From the NCBI GenBank assembly GCA_947177795.1, contig CAMWVR010000007.1, forward strand, positions 1 through 40,187: DNA of 40,187 nucleotides. Reading direction: 5' to 3'. Positions 14,700 through 21,587 of the stretch are shown in pieces. The stretch comes from an uncultured Clostridia bacterium. GTDB taxonomy: Bacteria > Bacillota > Clostridia > Christensenellales > UBA3700. How positions within the stretch are numbered: position 1 is the stretch's first letter; the number at the start of each line of letters is the position of its first letter. The notes beneath the pieces are model-generated. The model saw only the letters and a program-made list of their open reading frames with translations. It searched no databases and was not told where the DNA came from. The translations under genes and the position numbers were made by a program.

Positions 14700-15065
14700 T
14701 TATTTATTTCTTTCACGAGTAAACTCGTCGATTAACATATCTACAAGTAAGGCTTTTTCAACTTCGCCTTTAAACCAAAAGTGCAATGAAAAGAAACCAA
14801 GTGCCTCACTATCAAAATCTTCCAAATGATCTAACAGATCCAAAACAACTTGATAGGCAGTTCGTTCACCACGCAAAAAATGATGTTCACGTAATAAAAG
14901 ACTTTTCCTTTGAAAATCTCTTTTCATTTCGGCTGATAGGCTTAAAGCCTTATCAGCAGCAATTGAGACGTCATTCTTTAATTCAAAAACAATCTTCTCT
15001 AAATCAAACCTCGTCAAAGTCTTTTCTTTATTGCCTAATATACTTTGTAATTCTGTAAACGTCAT
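14700..15065 (-). CDS. 121-aa early protein of unknown function
   Basis: A helical, charged protein with an EKIVFELKNDVSIAADKALS segment and GERTAYQVVLDLLDHLEDF near the middle. It has a clear GGGGGGTGAAAT ribosome binding site and lies 18 nt before ssb in the same operon. No family is recognised; a DNA-replication accessory role is possible from context only. Confidence 0.55.
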   Translation of the reverse strand: MTFTELQSILGNKEKTLTRFDLEKIVFELKNDVSIAADKALSLSAEMKRDFQRKSLLLREHHFLRGERTAYQVVLDLLDHLEDFDSEALGFFSLHFWFKGEVEKALLVDMLIDEFTRERNK

Positions 15066-15077
15066 ATTTCACCCCCC

Positions 15078-15962
15078 TTATACTCTTACTTCAGCAAATT
15101 CAACTGGCAAACTGCTAAGCAACGCGCTTGCACCTTCAATATTTAACTTAGAAAGCGCTGAAAAATATAAATTTAAACCTTCATAATAACGACCAACTGA
15201 AAAAATATAAAAAAGCGCTTTACCTACACCAATCTCATATATGCCGGTATTATCACTTGTATATGCAACTACCATAATATCACTCAACTGTATTTGATAA
15301 AAATTAACAACTGATTTGTCTACTTTAAACTCTACTACTTTATCCCAATTAGAATAAGTTTTCAAGAACTCTTTACAATTCTCCACTGTATCTAATTTGT
15401 ACGACTTATAACGTACGTCTTCAACTACTTCGGCAACTTCTTGACTATTTTCCAATCGATTGGAATTTACTATATTCTTTTCTTTTTGCTCTTTAACGTA
15501 CTTCTTTATCTCGCTACAACTCATACTTGGCTTGATTGTTAAAAGTTCGGGAGCAGATAATGGCAACATCAAAAGTAATTGAGTGTATGAATATTTATCT
15601 TCAAATTTTGGGGGAATACCCTTTACCCTTAATGGGCTATCCGCCCCGAACCTCTCATAAAGAGCAAGATAATTTGATATTGTTGACTTCTTTGCCGAAA
15701 ACATTGTTTGAGCAAATGCGTCAAATTCGTGAAATCGCTGTGTATTGTCAGTATTCGGAACTGGATAGTCCTTATACAACTCTTCCTGCTTTATTCTATA
15801 CAAAGCCTTTGCAACTTGAATTGCACTCACTGTATTGTCACCAAGCCCCTTTACCGCCATATCCACGTAAACTGCGAGTTTATCAAATCTCTGAACGCCA
15901 TTGCCATAAGGATCTGCAATACTCTTCTTATTCAAATTGTAAAAGCCATTTAAGATATCCAT
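15078..15962 (-). CDS. ParB/HTH-like DNA-binding protein
   Basis: A 294-aa protein. The middle has SAKKSTISNYLALYERFG, then a YTQLLLMLPL helix and MSCSEIKKYVKEQK, an arrangement reminiscent of the HTH region of ParB/KorB-like proteins. A separate C-terminal domain of about 110 residues is not recognised. The start is 1 nt after the preceding gene's stop, so the two are coupled. It is probably a regulator or partition/replication factor of the element; confidence in the family is modest. Confidence 0.5.
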   Translation of the reverse strand: MDILNGFYNLNKKSIADPYGNGVQRFDKLAVYVDMAVKGLGDNTVSAIQVAKALYRIKQEELYKDYPVPNTDNTQRFHEFDAFAQTMFSAKKSTISNYLALYERFGADSPLRVKGIPPKFEDKYSYTQLLLMLPLSAPELLTIKPSMSCSEIKKYVKEQKEKNIVNSNRLENSQEVAEVVEDVRYKSYKLDTVENCKEFLKTYSNWDKVVEFKVDKSVVNFYQIQLSDIMVVAYTSDNTGIYEIGVGKALFYIFSVGRYYEGLNLYFSALSKLNIEGASALLSSLPVEFAEVRV

Positions 15963-15963
15963 T

Positions 15964-16197
15964 CTATCCCTCTATTACTCTAATCTGTCCATTTTCATCA
16001 ACAACAGAAATTCTCACAAAATCTGTTGTTATATCAAAAGGAGTTAACTCAACCTCAAAGGTTATCTCAAAACGTAGAAATAAATAATTATTTGTACCAA
16101 ACGTACGACCTTCACAATAAGATACTTCACGTATAATTTCCGAATAGTTTTTCTCAAAATATTCTAATACTGCTTTCAATCCATCAATTTGCCTCAT
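15964..16197 (-). CDS. 77-aa first protein of the early operon
   Basis: The start is the ATG at 16197 (MRQIDGLKAV), six bases after a run of six G; the track-longest start would begin inside the operator. It has a helix, then a strand-rich C-terminus (LFLRFEITFEVELTPFD, FVRISVVDENG). As the first gene after the repressor-controlled leftward promoter, a Cro-like or antirepressor role is possible, but no HTH is visible. Confidence 0.55.
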   Translation of the reverse strand: MRQIDGLKAVLEYFEKNYSEIIREVSYCEGRTFGTNNYLFLRFEITFEVELTPFDITTDFVRISVVDENGQIRVIEG

Positions 16198-16214
16198 AGT
16201 ATACCCCCCAAATA

Positions 16215-16298
16215 AATACATAATGTTTTTGTATTTACAAACTTAATTTAACACAATATTCTTTTATTGTCAACACTAATACATAAAAATCTTGTATT
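16215..16298. promoter_or_regulatory. Lysogeny switch: two operators and divergent promoters
   Basis: The palindrome AATACA-N9-TGTATT occurs at 16215-16235 and 16278-16298. The leftward early promoter is TTGACA (16273-16268), 17-bp spacer, TAAATT (16250-16245), lying between the operators. A possible rightward promoter for the repressor is TTTACA (16234-16239), 17 bp, TATTCT (16257-16262), with the second operator just after its start, which would allow autoregulation. Confidence 0.75.
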
Positions 16299-16316
16299 TT
16301 TTTAAAGAGGTGAATT

Positions 16317-16649
16317 ATGAACATTGGAAAAAACCTAAAATTGATACGCAAACAATATGGAAAAACGCAAGAAGAAATTGCAACCGCTTGCGACTTTAAA
16401 CAAGGACATTACACAAACTGGGAAACAAATAAAAATATGCCTAATTTAATAAATGTTATTAAATTAGCAGATTACTACGGCTGTTCAATTGATTATATTA
16501 TAGGAAGAGAATCAGAAGATGGAGTCATTATTGTACCTAATACACCTAAAAGCAAAATCGAAGAGATTTATGAAAAACTTAATCATCAAAATCAAATGAT
16601 GGTACTTGGCTATGTCACAGCACTACTACAAAAACAAATAAACGGCTGA
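16317..16649 (+). CDS. XRE-family repressor (cI-like)
   Basis: A 110-aa transcription regulator. The N-terminal HTH_3 domain covers about residues 1-65: IGKNLKLIRKQYGKTQEEIA, then KQGHYTNWETNKNMPN (recognition helix region) and LADYYGCSIDYIIGR. The short C-terminal tail is helical and probably mediates dimerisation; there is no LexA-type peptidase domain, so induction must work in another way. AAAGAGGTGAATT precedes the ATG. It is divergent from the early operon and is the obvious binder of the three palindromes. Confidence 0.9.
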   Translation: MNIGKNLKLIRKQYGKTQEEIATACDFKQGHYTNWETNKNMPNLINVIKLADYYGCSIDYIIGRESEDGVIIVPNTPKSKIEEIYEKLNHQNQMMVLGYVTALLQKQING

Positions 16650-16651
16650 TA

Positions 16652-16680
16652 TTTACATTTTTAAGAAAGTATCTTATAAT
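16652..16680 (+). promoter_or_regulatory. Promoter of the leader ORF and integrase
   Basis: TTTACA (16652-16657), 17-bp spacer, perfect TATAAT (16675-16680). It lies directly after the repressor stop codon and drives rightward transcription. No palindrome overlaps it, so the integrase may be expressed in the lysogen. Confidence 0.75.
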
Positions 16681-16708
16681 ACCCCTACTAAAATTAGGAG
16701 AAGTATTT

Positions 16709-16783
16709 ATGGATACCAAAGAAATTAAAAAGTTTTTAATAGAACTGCAACAACACGTCAACGACTCTATCGATTTTTTTTAG
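16709..16783 (+). CDS. 24-aa leader ORF ending in a T8 slippery run before integrase
   Basis: The ATG follows AGGAGAAGTATTT. The peptide (MDTKEIKKFLIELQQHVNDS...) stops at TAG immediately after eight T (16774-16781). A -1 shift on the run would read on through LGYIKANEDFEAQQ without a stop and enter the integrase frame at 16858, adding about 50 residues to the integrase. This may be programmed frameshifting, transcriptional slippage, a decayed longer gene or a sequencing error in the homopolymer. Confidence 0.55.
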   Translation: MDTKEIKKFLIELQQHVNDSIDFF

Positions 16784-16857
16784 GCTATATTAAAGCCAAC
16801 GAAGACTTCGAAGCACAACAATGTAATTCTAGAGATTCCTCAAAGGAGTCTGAAAAA

Positions 16858-17895
16858 ATGAAATACAAAAACACTGAAATTAAAAAGCGAACCGATGGGA
16901 GGTGGTACGCAAGGTACAAACTTGACAACGGAATCTACAAGTACATTTACGGCAGAACTCAACTTGAATGTTACGAAAAATTAAAAGAATTTGCCGACAA
17001 TAAGAAACTCGTCAAGAATATGATCCAATCCATAACTGCCCCGAAAATTCCCCCAAAGCCAACCTTTGGAGAATTTTTTGAGACGTGGCTCACGCAAGAA
17101 AAAATACCGAAATGCAAGCCTAACACTATAAGAGGACTAAAAAGCAAATACAAAAATTACTTTTACAAACTTGCCAACCGCCCCATTGACGAAATCACAA
17201 CAAACGAAATAAGGACTTTTCTCAATGAGATTACGTCGTCGTGCACAAAAGACAGGTGCTACATAATTTTATCTGACATCTTCCGGCACGCAATAAACTA
17301 CGACTTAATTCAAGTCTCCGTAATGCAAAAAATAACCCACTTCAAGCATAAAGACAAACCACGAGAGCCGTTAACCCACGAAGAGGAAACCTTATTCGTT
17401 AAACAAGCCGAGAAATCAAACTACAGTCTCATTTTCTTTTTAATGCTATACGAAGGCTTGAGAACATCTGAAGCAAAGGCAATAACTCCGTCGGATATTA
17501 AAGACGACTATATTGTCGTCAATAAGGCTATAAACGACTACGGCGATTTTGTTCCAACTAAAACGAATAACAAAAGGATCGTTCCAATCTTTGATAAATT
17601 TAAGCCCTACGCCGATAAATATCGAGGAACGTCTACTACCCCCTGTCTTGGAAAAGTCAACAAACATACCGCTGTCAAAGAATATACTGAAATTCAAAAG
17701 GCTACAAACATAACAAAACAGATGTATTCTCTACGTCACACTTTTGCAACACGTTGCGAAGAGGCAGGAATATCCGTAAAACAAACTGCTCAATGGCTAG
17801 GACATTCAAATATTCAAACCACCTTAAATAATTATATAAATATACTAGGAGCGTTTGAGAAAGAAAACATTAAGAAAAAGAACGATATAGATTGA
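16858..17895 (+). CDS. int: Tyrosine-recombinase integrase
   Basis: A 345-aa site-specific recombinase. It has an N-terminal arm-binding three-strand domain (DGRWYARYKLDNGIYKYIYG), a core-binding SAM-like domain (about 70-160) and a catalytic domain. Catalytic residues: R202 in YEGLRTSEA; R293 in YSLRHTFATR, where the usual first His is Tyr290, a variant I recall from related phage integrases; H316 in WLGHSNIQTT; nucleophile Y326 in NNYINI. The start follows AAAGGAG. It lies about 100 nt from the intact tRNA-Glu whose 3' end is duplicated at the far end, so it most likely made this insertion. Confidence 0.93.
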   Translation: MKYKNTEIKKRTDGRWYARYKLDNGIYKYIYGRTQLECYEKLKEFADNKKLVKNMIQSITAPKIPPKPTFGEFFETWLTQEKIPKCKPNTIRGLKSKYKNYFYKLANRPIDEITTNEIRTFLNEITSSCTKDRCYIILSDIFRHAINYDLIQVSVMQKITHFKHKDKPREPLTHEEETLFVKQAEKSNYSLIFFLMLYEGLRTSEAKAITPSDIKDDYIVVNKAINDYGDFVPTKTNNKRIVPIFDKFKPYADKYRGTSTTPCLGKVNKHTAVKEYTEIQKATNITKQMYSLRHTFATRCEEAGISVKQTAQWLGHSNIQTTLNNYINILGAFEKENIKKKNDID

Positions 17896-17917
17896 CACAA
17901 ATCTTGACACAAATTTT
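17892..17917 (+). repeat. Right arm-type integrase sites (candidate)
   Basis: Two tandem copies of TTGACACAAAT; the first overlaps the integrase stop codon. They match the TTGACACAAAT copy inside the left end at 1236, in the same orientation. Confidence 0.55.
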
Positions 17918-17933
17918 AAAATTAAATCAAAGA

Positions 17934-17987
17934 AAAAGGACTGTATCATTCTTAAATCACTACGCTATAGAATAATACAGTCAAACT
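17934..17987. terminator. Bidirectional terminator for integrase and tRNA-Glu
   Basis: Stem GACTGTAT-ATTCT (17939-17952, one bulge) pairs with 17969-17982. T tracts flank it on both strands: ACTTTTTG on the plus side and CCTTTTTC on the minus side. It ends the rightward integrase transcript and supplies the tRNA with a new terminator in place of the one left at 1147-1180. Confidence 0.7.
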
Positions 17988-17994
17988 TTTTGAG

Positions 17995-18010
17995 TGGTGA
18001 CTCCATCGGG
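17995..18010. repeat. attR core inside tRNA-Glu
   Basis: Identical to 1183-1198 over 16 bp. It is part of the functional tRNA: CCA end, discriminator, acceptor 3' strand and first bases of the T arm. Confidence 0.9.
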
Positions 18011-18069
18011 AATCGAACCCGAGTTACCGCCGTGAAAGGGCGATGTCTTGACCGCTTGACCATGGAGCC
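17995..18069 (-). tRNA. tRNA-Glu (anticodon TTC)
   Basis: 75 nt including an encoded CCA. The acceptor strand GGCTCCA pairs with TGGAGTC (one G-T), the anticodon loop is CTTTCAC with TTC at 18036-18034, and the T loop is GGTTCGATTCC. It is the only tRNA seen and the target of the element's integrase; the sequence stays intact after insertion. Confidence 0.95.
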
Positions 18070-18090
18070 ATATTTAATTTACGCTAATAC

Positions 18091-18119
18091 AATATAATAT
18101 AAATTAAAAATATTGTCAA
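18091..18119 (-). promoter_or_regulatory. tRNA-Glu promoter
   Basis: TTGACA (18119-18114), 17-bp spacer, TATATT (18096-18091) on the minus strand, about 22 nt upstream of the mature tRNA 5' end. Confidence 0.75.
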
Positions 18120-18178
18120 CTGATTTTTTAAAATTATCAAAAATTATTGATAATTCATCTTGACGCTATTTAAATTAC

Positions 18179-18214
18179 CAAACGGCTGTCTTCAAATTTG
18201 AAGACAGCCGTTTG
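18179..18214. terminator. 36-nt perfect palindrome after the GH16 gene
   Basis: CAAACGGCTGTCTTCAAA followed by its exact complement, 10 nt downstream of the GH16 stop. The T tract on the minus strand is poor, so it may act partly by stabilising the mRNA 3' end. Confidence 0.65.
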
Positions 18215-18223
18215 AAATTCACA

Positions 18224-19417
18224 TCAATTTGCCGTATCGAAAGGACTGTCGTATGCGCTCTCAAAGTTGTTGGCTTGAGAGTACGGATTGCCGTCCTTGC
18301 TTGGCGCCATATGCTCAAGATAATTCACGTTCTGATATACGCGGACGTAATCTATGTCAAAAGATGCGCTTTTGTCATGAGGGAACTGCCCTATCTTTTG
18401 ACCGTGTGGTCCGTATCCGTCGCCTGCGTCGATCTCATTGGTAAATCTCAAAAACTCGGGTACTCTGCATACTCCGCCCGCATTGGTTGCCCACGTTGCG
18501 TATCCGTCGATAAAGAAGACGTAGCATTCGGGCGTCCACAACAACGAAAAAGTATGGAAGTTGCCGTCATAAAGGTTTTGTTCGAGCTTGACGATTTGAT
18601 CTTCGATTTTACCGCTTTTGCCGTAGCCGTTCCACAGCAAGGCGTGTCCCATACGGGATATCTTGTCGTTGTTATATCTAAACGCCGACTCGTAAATATC
18701 GATTTCGGTACCGTCAAGTCCGTCGTTGCCTATCTCGCGCATTTCGTTGCCTTGCAACCAAAACGCCGACCACATTCCGTCCAAATTAGGAAATCTTACG
18801 CTTGCTTCATAATAGCCAAACGCTTGCGCCCATATAATATTGCTGTCGTATGCTCTGCCGCCTTTGCCGTCCGACTTGACGACCTCTGCTCTCGTCTCGA
18901 ATCCGCCCGTAAAGCGGCCGTTGGTATGACCGTAACTTTTGCATACCTCGCATTGATGATCGGCATCGTATTCCGCCTTGACCTTGACTACGCCGTCAAC
19001 GACCGACACCATTTCACTGCACCAATAGTTGGCGTATTCGGGATGATTTTTCTTTTGGCTAGCCCAACGGATATCGTGTCGTGAAGTTGCCCAAATCTGC
19101 GGATTAAGTCCGCTGTTTTCTGTATATGATACGTCAAAATTATCTATCAGCGTAGCATACCACCCCTCATTGTTGACATTCTTTTCTCCGCCGGTATAAA
19201 GATAAGTATCCGTAGTCAAACCGCTCAAATCAATAAAGTCTTCTACCTTGAGTTTGGTCAAATCGACCTCGTCGGGCAACTTCCCCATTCTTTCGAGCGC
19301 GATTTTTTCCCACCCGTTGAGCGTGAATTTGTCGTAACCGCTACAGCCTGCAAATAATATGGCAACCGTGACAATAATTACCGTTATAAGCGCTATCGCT
19401 ACACGTTTCTTTTTCAT
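18224..19417 (-). CDS. GH16 family lipoprotein beta-glucanase
   Basis: 397 aa from the ATG at 19417 (GGGGG 5-6 nt ahead). A lipoprotein signal with lipobox LFAGC (Cys25) implies attachment to the outer membrane face. The catalytic GH16 signature TEIDIYES gives E238 (nucleophile), D240 and E243 (acid/base). Further family elements are GYYEASVRFP, GMWSAFWLQGNE, FHTFSLLWTPE, FIDGYATW and FDIDYVRVYQN at the C-terminus. The enzymes of this family cut beta-1,3/1,4-glucans, porphyran/agar or related polymers; substrate cannot be fixed from sequence alone. The family catalytic domain occupies about residues 90-375. It stands alone and is followed by a palindrome and the tRNA. Confidence 0.9.
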   Translation of the reverse strand: MKKKRVAIALITVIIVTVAILFAGCSGYDKFTLNGWEKIALERMGKLPDEVDLTKLKVEDFIDLSGLTTDTYLYTGGEKNVNNEGWYATLIDNFDVSYTENSGLNPQIWATSRHDIRWASQKKNHPEYANYWCSEMVSVVDGVVKVKAEYDADHQCEVCKSYGHTNGRFTGGFETRAEVVKSDGKGGRAYDSNIIWAQAFGYYEASVRFPNLDGMWSAFWLQGNEMREIGNDGLDGTEIDIYESAFRYNNDKISRMGHALLWNGYGKSGKIEDQIVKLEQNLYDGNFHTFSLLWTPECYVFFIDGYATWATNAGGVCRVPEFLRFTNEIDAGDGYGPHGQKIGQFPHDKSASFDIDYVRVYQNVNYLEHMAPSKDGNPYSQANNFESAYDSPFDTAN

Positions 19418-19480
19418 ATAAACCCCCATTGAAAATGATAACAACAACATTATAACAGATAAAATTACCTATTTCAATAC

Positions 19481-19933
19481 CTACTGACAAAGAAATTTAT
19501 AAAGCGCTTCGCAGCCCCTCTTAATATCGTCGTAAGTCTTGTCGAAATCCCCCGTATACCACGGGTCTGCAACGTCTCCGTCCGATCCTACGTATTCGAG
19601 CATAGAATGTATCTTGCCGTCGGGATCTGAACCGAAAATCTTGAGCATATTGACGAGATTATAACTGTCCATACCCACGAACAAATCGTATTTGTCATAA
19701 TCCTCTCTCGTCAATCTCGCGGCGTACTTTCCCGCGCAACTTATGCCGTATTGCGACAACTTGCGTACCGTGCCGTAATGCACCGGATTTCCTATCTCCT
19801 CGTTGCTGGTAGCAGACGACTTGATCAAGAAGTCGGACTCTCTGCCGTGTCTTTTGACTATATCCTTGAATACAAATTCCGCCATAGGCGAACGGCATAT
19901 ATTGCCGTGACATACAAACATGATTTTAAACAT
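19481..19933 (-). CDS. Low-molecular-weight protein tyrosine phosphatase
   Basis: A 150-aa cytoplasmic phosphatase. The phosphate loop CHGNICRS lies near the N-terminus (residues 8-15, C(X)5RS), and the general acid is Asp in VADPWYTGDF. Length is typical of the family. AAGGAAG precedes the start. It follows truA by 11 nt and is probably cotranscribed with it and the ECF module. Targets may be tyrosine or arginine phosphates; the sequence does not decide. Confidence 0.92.
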   Translation of the reverse strand: MFKIMFVCHGNICRSPMAEFVFKDIVKRHGRESDFLIKSSATSNEEIGNPVHYGTVRKLSQYGISCAGKYAARLTREDYDKYDLFVGMDSYNLVNMLKIFGSDPDGKIHSMLEYVGSDGDVADPWYTGDFDKTYDDIKRGCEALYKFLCQ

Positions 19934-19944
19934 ATATCTTCCTT

Positions 19945-20682
19945 TTAAATATATTCTACGCTCTCAAGATACAGCCCCTGCGGATCAAGCGTCTTACCCG
20001 TGCCGACGTGTCTTTTTGACTCGATGATTTTCGGTATATCCTCGGGCGCAATTCTTCCCCTGCCCACGTCGACGAGCGTACCTGCGATAATACGCACCAT
20101 ATTATGCAAAAAGCCGTTGCCCGTCACTCTGATAAAAATCTCGTCGCCTAATTGCTCGACGGTCAAAGCGTAGATAGTACGCACGGTATTTTCTTTCTCG
20201 TCATTGGCAAGCATAAATGCTCTGAAATCGTGCTCGCCCTCAAAATATTTACAAGCCTCTTGCATCTTTGCAATATCCAAATCGTAAAAACAAATATGGA
20301 AATACTTACGCTTGAGGGGGCTGTGAATTTTGCAAAGGCAAATTTTATAAAGATACGTCTTGCGTTTTGCGCCGAATTGCGCATGAAATTCATCGCTTAC
20401 CTTTTCGCAGGAAGTGACGGCAATATCCTTTGGCAGCAGCGTATTGATACTGTATCCGAAGTTCGACGTCTTGATCTCGCTGTCGACGTCAAAGTGCGCG
20501 ACTTGCGCTATTGCGTGCACACCTGCGTCCGTCCGTCCGCTTGGATGAACCGTGATCTTTTGTTGAAAACGTGTGGAAAGCGCCTCTTCAAGTTTTTGCT
20601 GAACGGTGGGCAAATCGTTTTGTCTTTGAAAGCCGTAATAATCGCTGCCGTCGTAACATACCGTCAATTTATATCTCGCCAT
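19945..20682 (-). CDS. truA: tRNA pseudouridine(38-40) synthase TruA
   Basis: 245 aa from the ATG at 20682; a TTG two codons earlier, which overlaps the ecfT stop, is also possible. It shows the N-terminal YDGSDYYGFQRQ, the catalytic aspartate in SGRTDAGVHA, and FLHNMVRIIAGTLVDVG near the C-terminus. It makes pseudouridine in the anticodon arm of tRNAs. The order ecfA1-ecfA2-ecfT-truA is a conserved Firmicute arrangement. Confidence 0.96.
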   Translation of the reverse strand: MARYKLTVCYDGSDYYGFQRQNDLPTVQQKLEEALSTRFQQKITVHPSGRTDAGVHAIAQVAHFDVDSEIKTSNFGYSINTLLPKDIAVTSCEKVSDEFHAQFGAKRKTYLYKICLCKIHSPLKRKYFHICFYDLDIAKMQEACKYFEGEHDFRAFMLANDEKENTVRTIYALTVEQLGDEIFIRVTGNGFLHNMVRIIAGTLVDVGRGRIAPEDIPKIIESKRHVGTGKTLDPQGLYLESVEYI

Positions 20683-20684
20683 AC

Positions 20685-21587
20685 TCAACCCGTAATTATC
20701 CTGATAAGATTGTATACGAAAATATCAAGTCCTTGCACTTCAAATCCGCCTAGGTCGGGAGACGGTACCATTGCTCCGATATAATATTTGTCAAGGAAAA
20801 TCAATACGACAAGCGCCGCAAATACGAAAAACGATATCAAGTCGGTTGCTTTCAATTTGAAGACTTTCATTTTAGTACGCTTGTTGGAAGCGTTGTAACA
20901 TCTTGCGTCCAATGCGTCGGCAAGTTCGTCCGCTCGTCTGAATGCGCTGACAAAAAGCGGTATCAACACGGGTAGCATAGCCTTAATCTTTTTAAAGAAA
21001 TTACCGCTGTCGAGATTTGCTCCCCTCGCCTTTTGCGCCATCATGATCTTATCCGTCTCTTCCATAAGTCCCGGGATAAAACGAAGCGCTATCGACATGA
21101 TAATAGCCAAGTCATGCACGGGGATTTTGATATAAGTCAAAGGCTTTAAAAGCACTTCCAAAGCGTCGGTAAGTTCCGTCGGCGTGGTAGTAAAAGTCAA
21201 TATGGACGATCCCAATACGAGAAGTGAAAATCTCAACGCCATTTTGATAGCGAAATTTATACCTTGATCGGTAATACTTATGACTAGCTTGCCTATATTA
21301 AAAGATAAAAGCGAATTGCCCGACGAAGTGAAAAATATATTAATTATCGCCGTAAAAATCAACAGGAACAGCAATCCTTTGATACTCCTCAAGACTATCC
21401 TGTAAGGCACGTGAGAGATTGCAATTATTATCGTCAAAAGAGCAAACATACAGAAAAACGTCGTATACGATACGATAAAGAATACCGATACCATATATAG
21501 CAACGTGACCAAGATCTTGATTCTTGCGTCGATACCGTGAACGAAAGATTTGACGGGATAATACTGTCCGAAAGATATATCTCTCAT
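20685..21587 (-). CDS. ecfT: ECF transporter transmembrane subunit EcfT
   Basis: A 300-aa membrane protein with several hydrophobic spans. It has the coupling motifs AQKARGANLD and ADALDARCY (the two Ala-Arg boxes that contact the ATPases). The start overlaps the ecfA2 stop by ATGA. It links the ATPase pair to interchangeable vitamin- or metal-binding S components, none of which is in the window, suggesting a shared group II module. Confidence 0.95.
   Translation of the reverse strand: MRDISFGQYYPVKSFVHGIDARIKILVTLLYMVSVFFIVSYTTFFCMFALLTIIIAISHVPYRIVLRSIKGLLFLLIFTAIINIFFTSSGNSLLSFNIGKLVISITDQGINFAIKMALRFSLLVLGSSILTFTTTPTELTDALEVLLKPLTYIKIPVHDLAIIMSIALRFIPGLMEETDKIMMAQKARGANLDSGNFFKKIKAMLPVLIPLFVSAFRRADELADALDARCYNASNKRTKMKVFKLKATDLISFFVFAALVVLIFLDKYYIGAMVPSPDLGGFEVQGLDIFVYNLIRIITG

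Larger units (their letters stand above)
1183..18010. mobile_element. Integrated inovirus-like (filamentous phage-like) provirus in tRNA-Glu
   Basis: The element is bounded by a 16-bp perfect direct repeat of the tRNA-Glu 3' end. It contains a tyrosine integrase beside the intact tRNA, an XRE repressor with three identical operators, an early operon with SSB, and a structural operon of signal-peptide and membrane proteins. It ends in a pI/Zot-like membrane ATPase, a structured origin-like region and a rolling-circle Rep. No tailed-phage head, terminase, tail or lysis genes and no conjugation genes (relaxase, VirB4, VirB6) were found. That combination is known from inoviruses (Rep, SSB, small coat proteins, adsorption protein, pI ATPase), though this element is large for the group. 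An alternative is a small conjugative element with an FtsK-like coupling protein, which is less likely because the other transfer genes are missing. Confidence 0.65.

Noticed and set aside
16774..16781. T8 run taken as proof of programmed frameshifting
   Set aside because: The integrase has its own good ribosome binding site and start, so the fusion is not required; kept as a testable possibility only.
1183..18010. Reading the element as an integrative conjugative element
   Set aside because: There is an FtsK-like ATPase, but no relaxase other than a replication-type Rep_1, no VirB4, VirB6 or cell-wall hydrolase. It remains the main alternative but is less supported.
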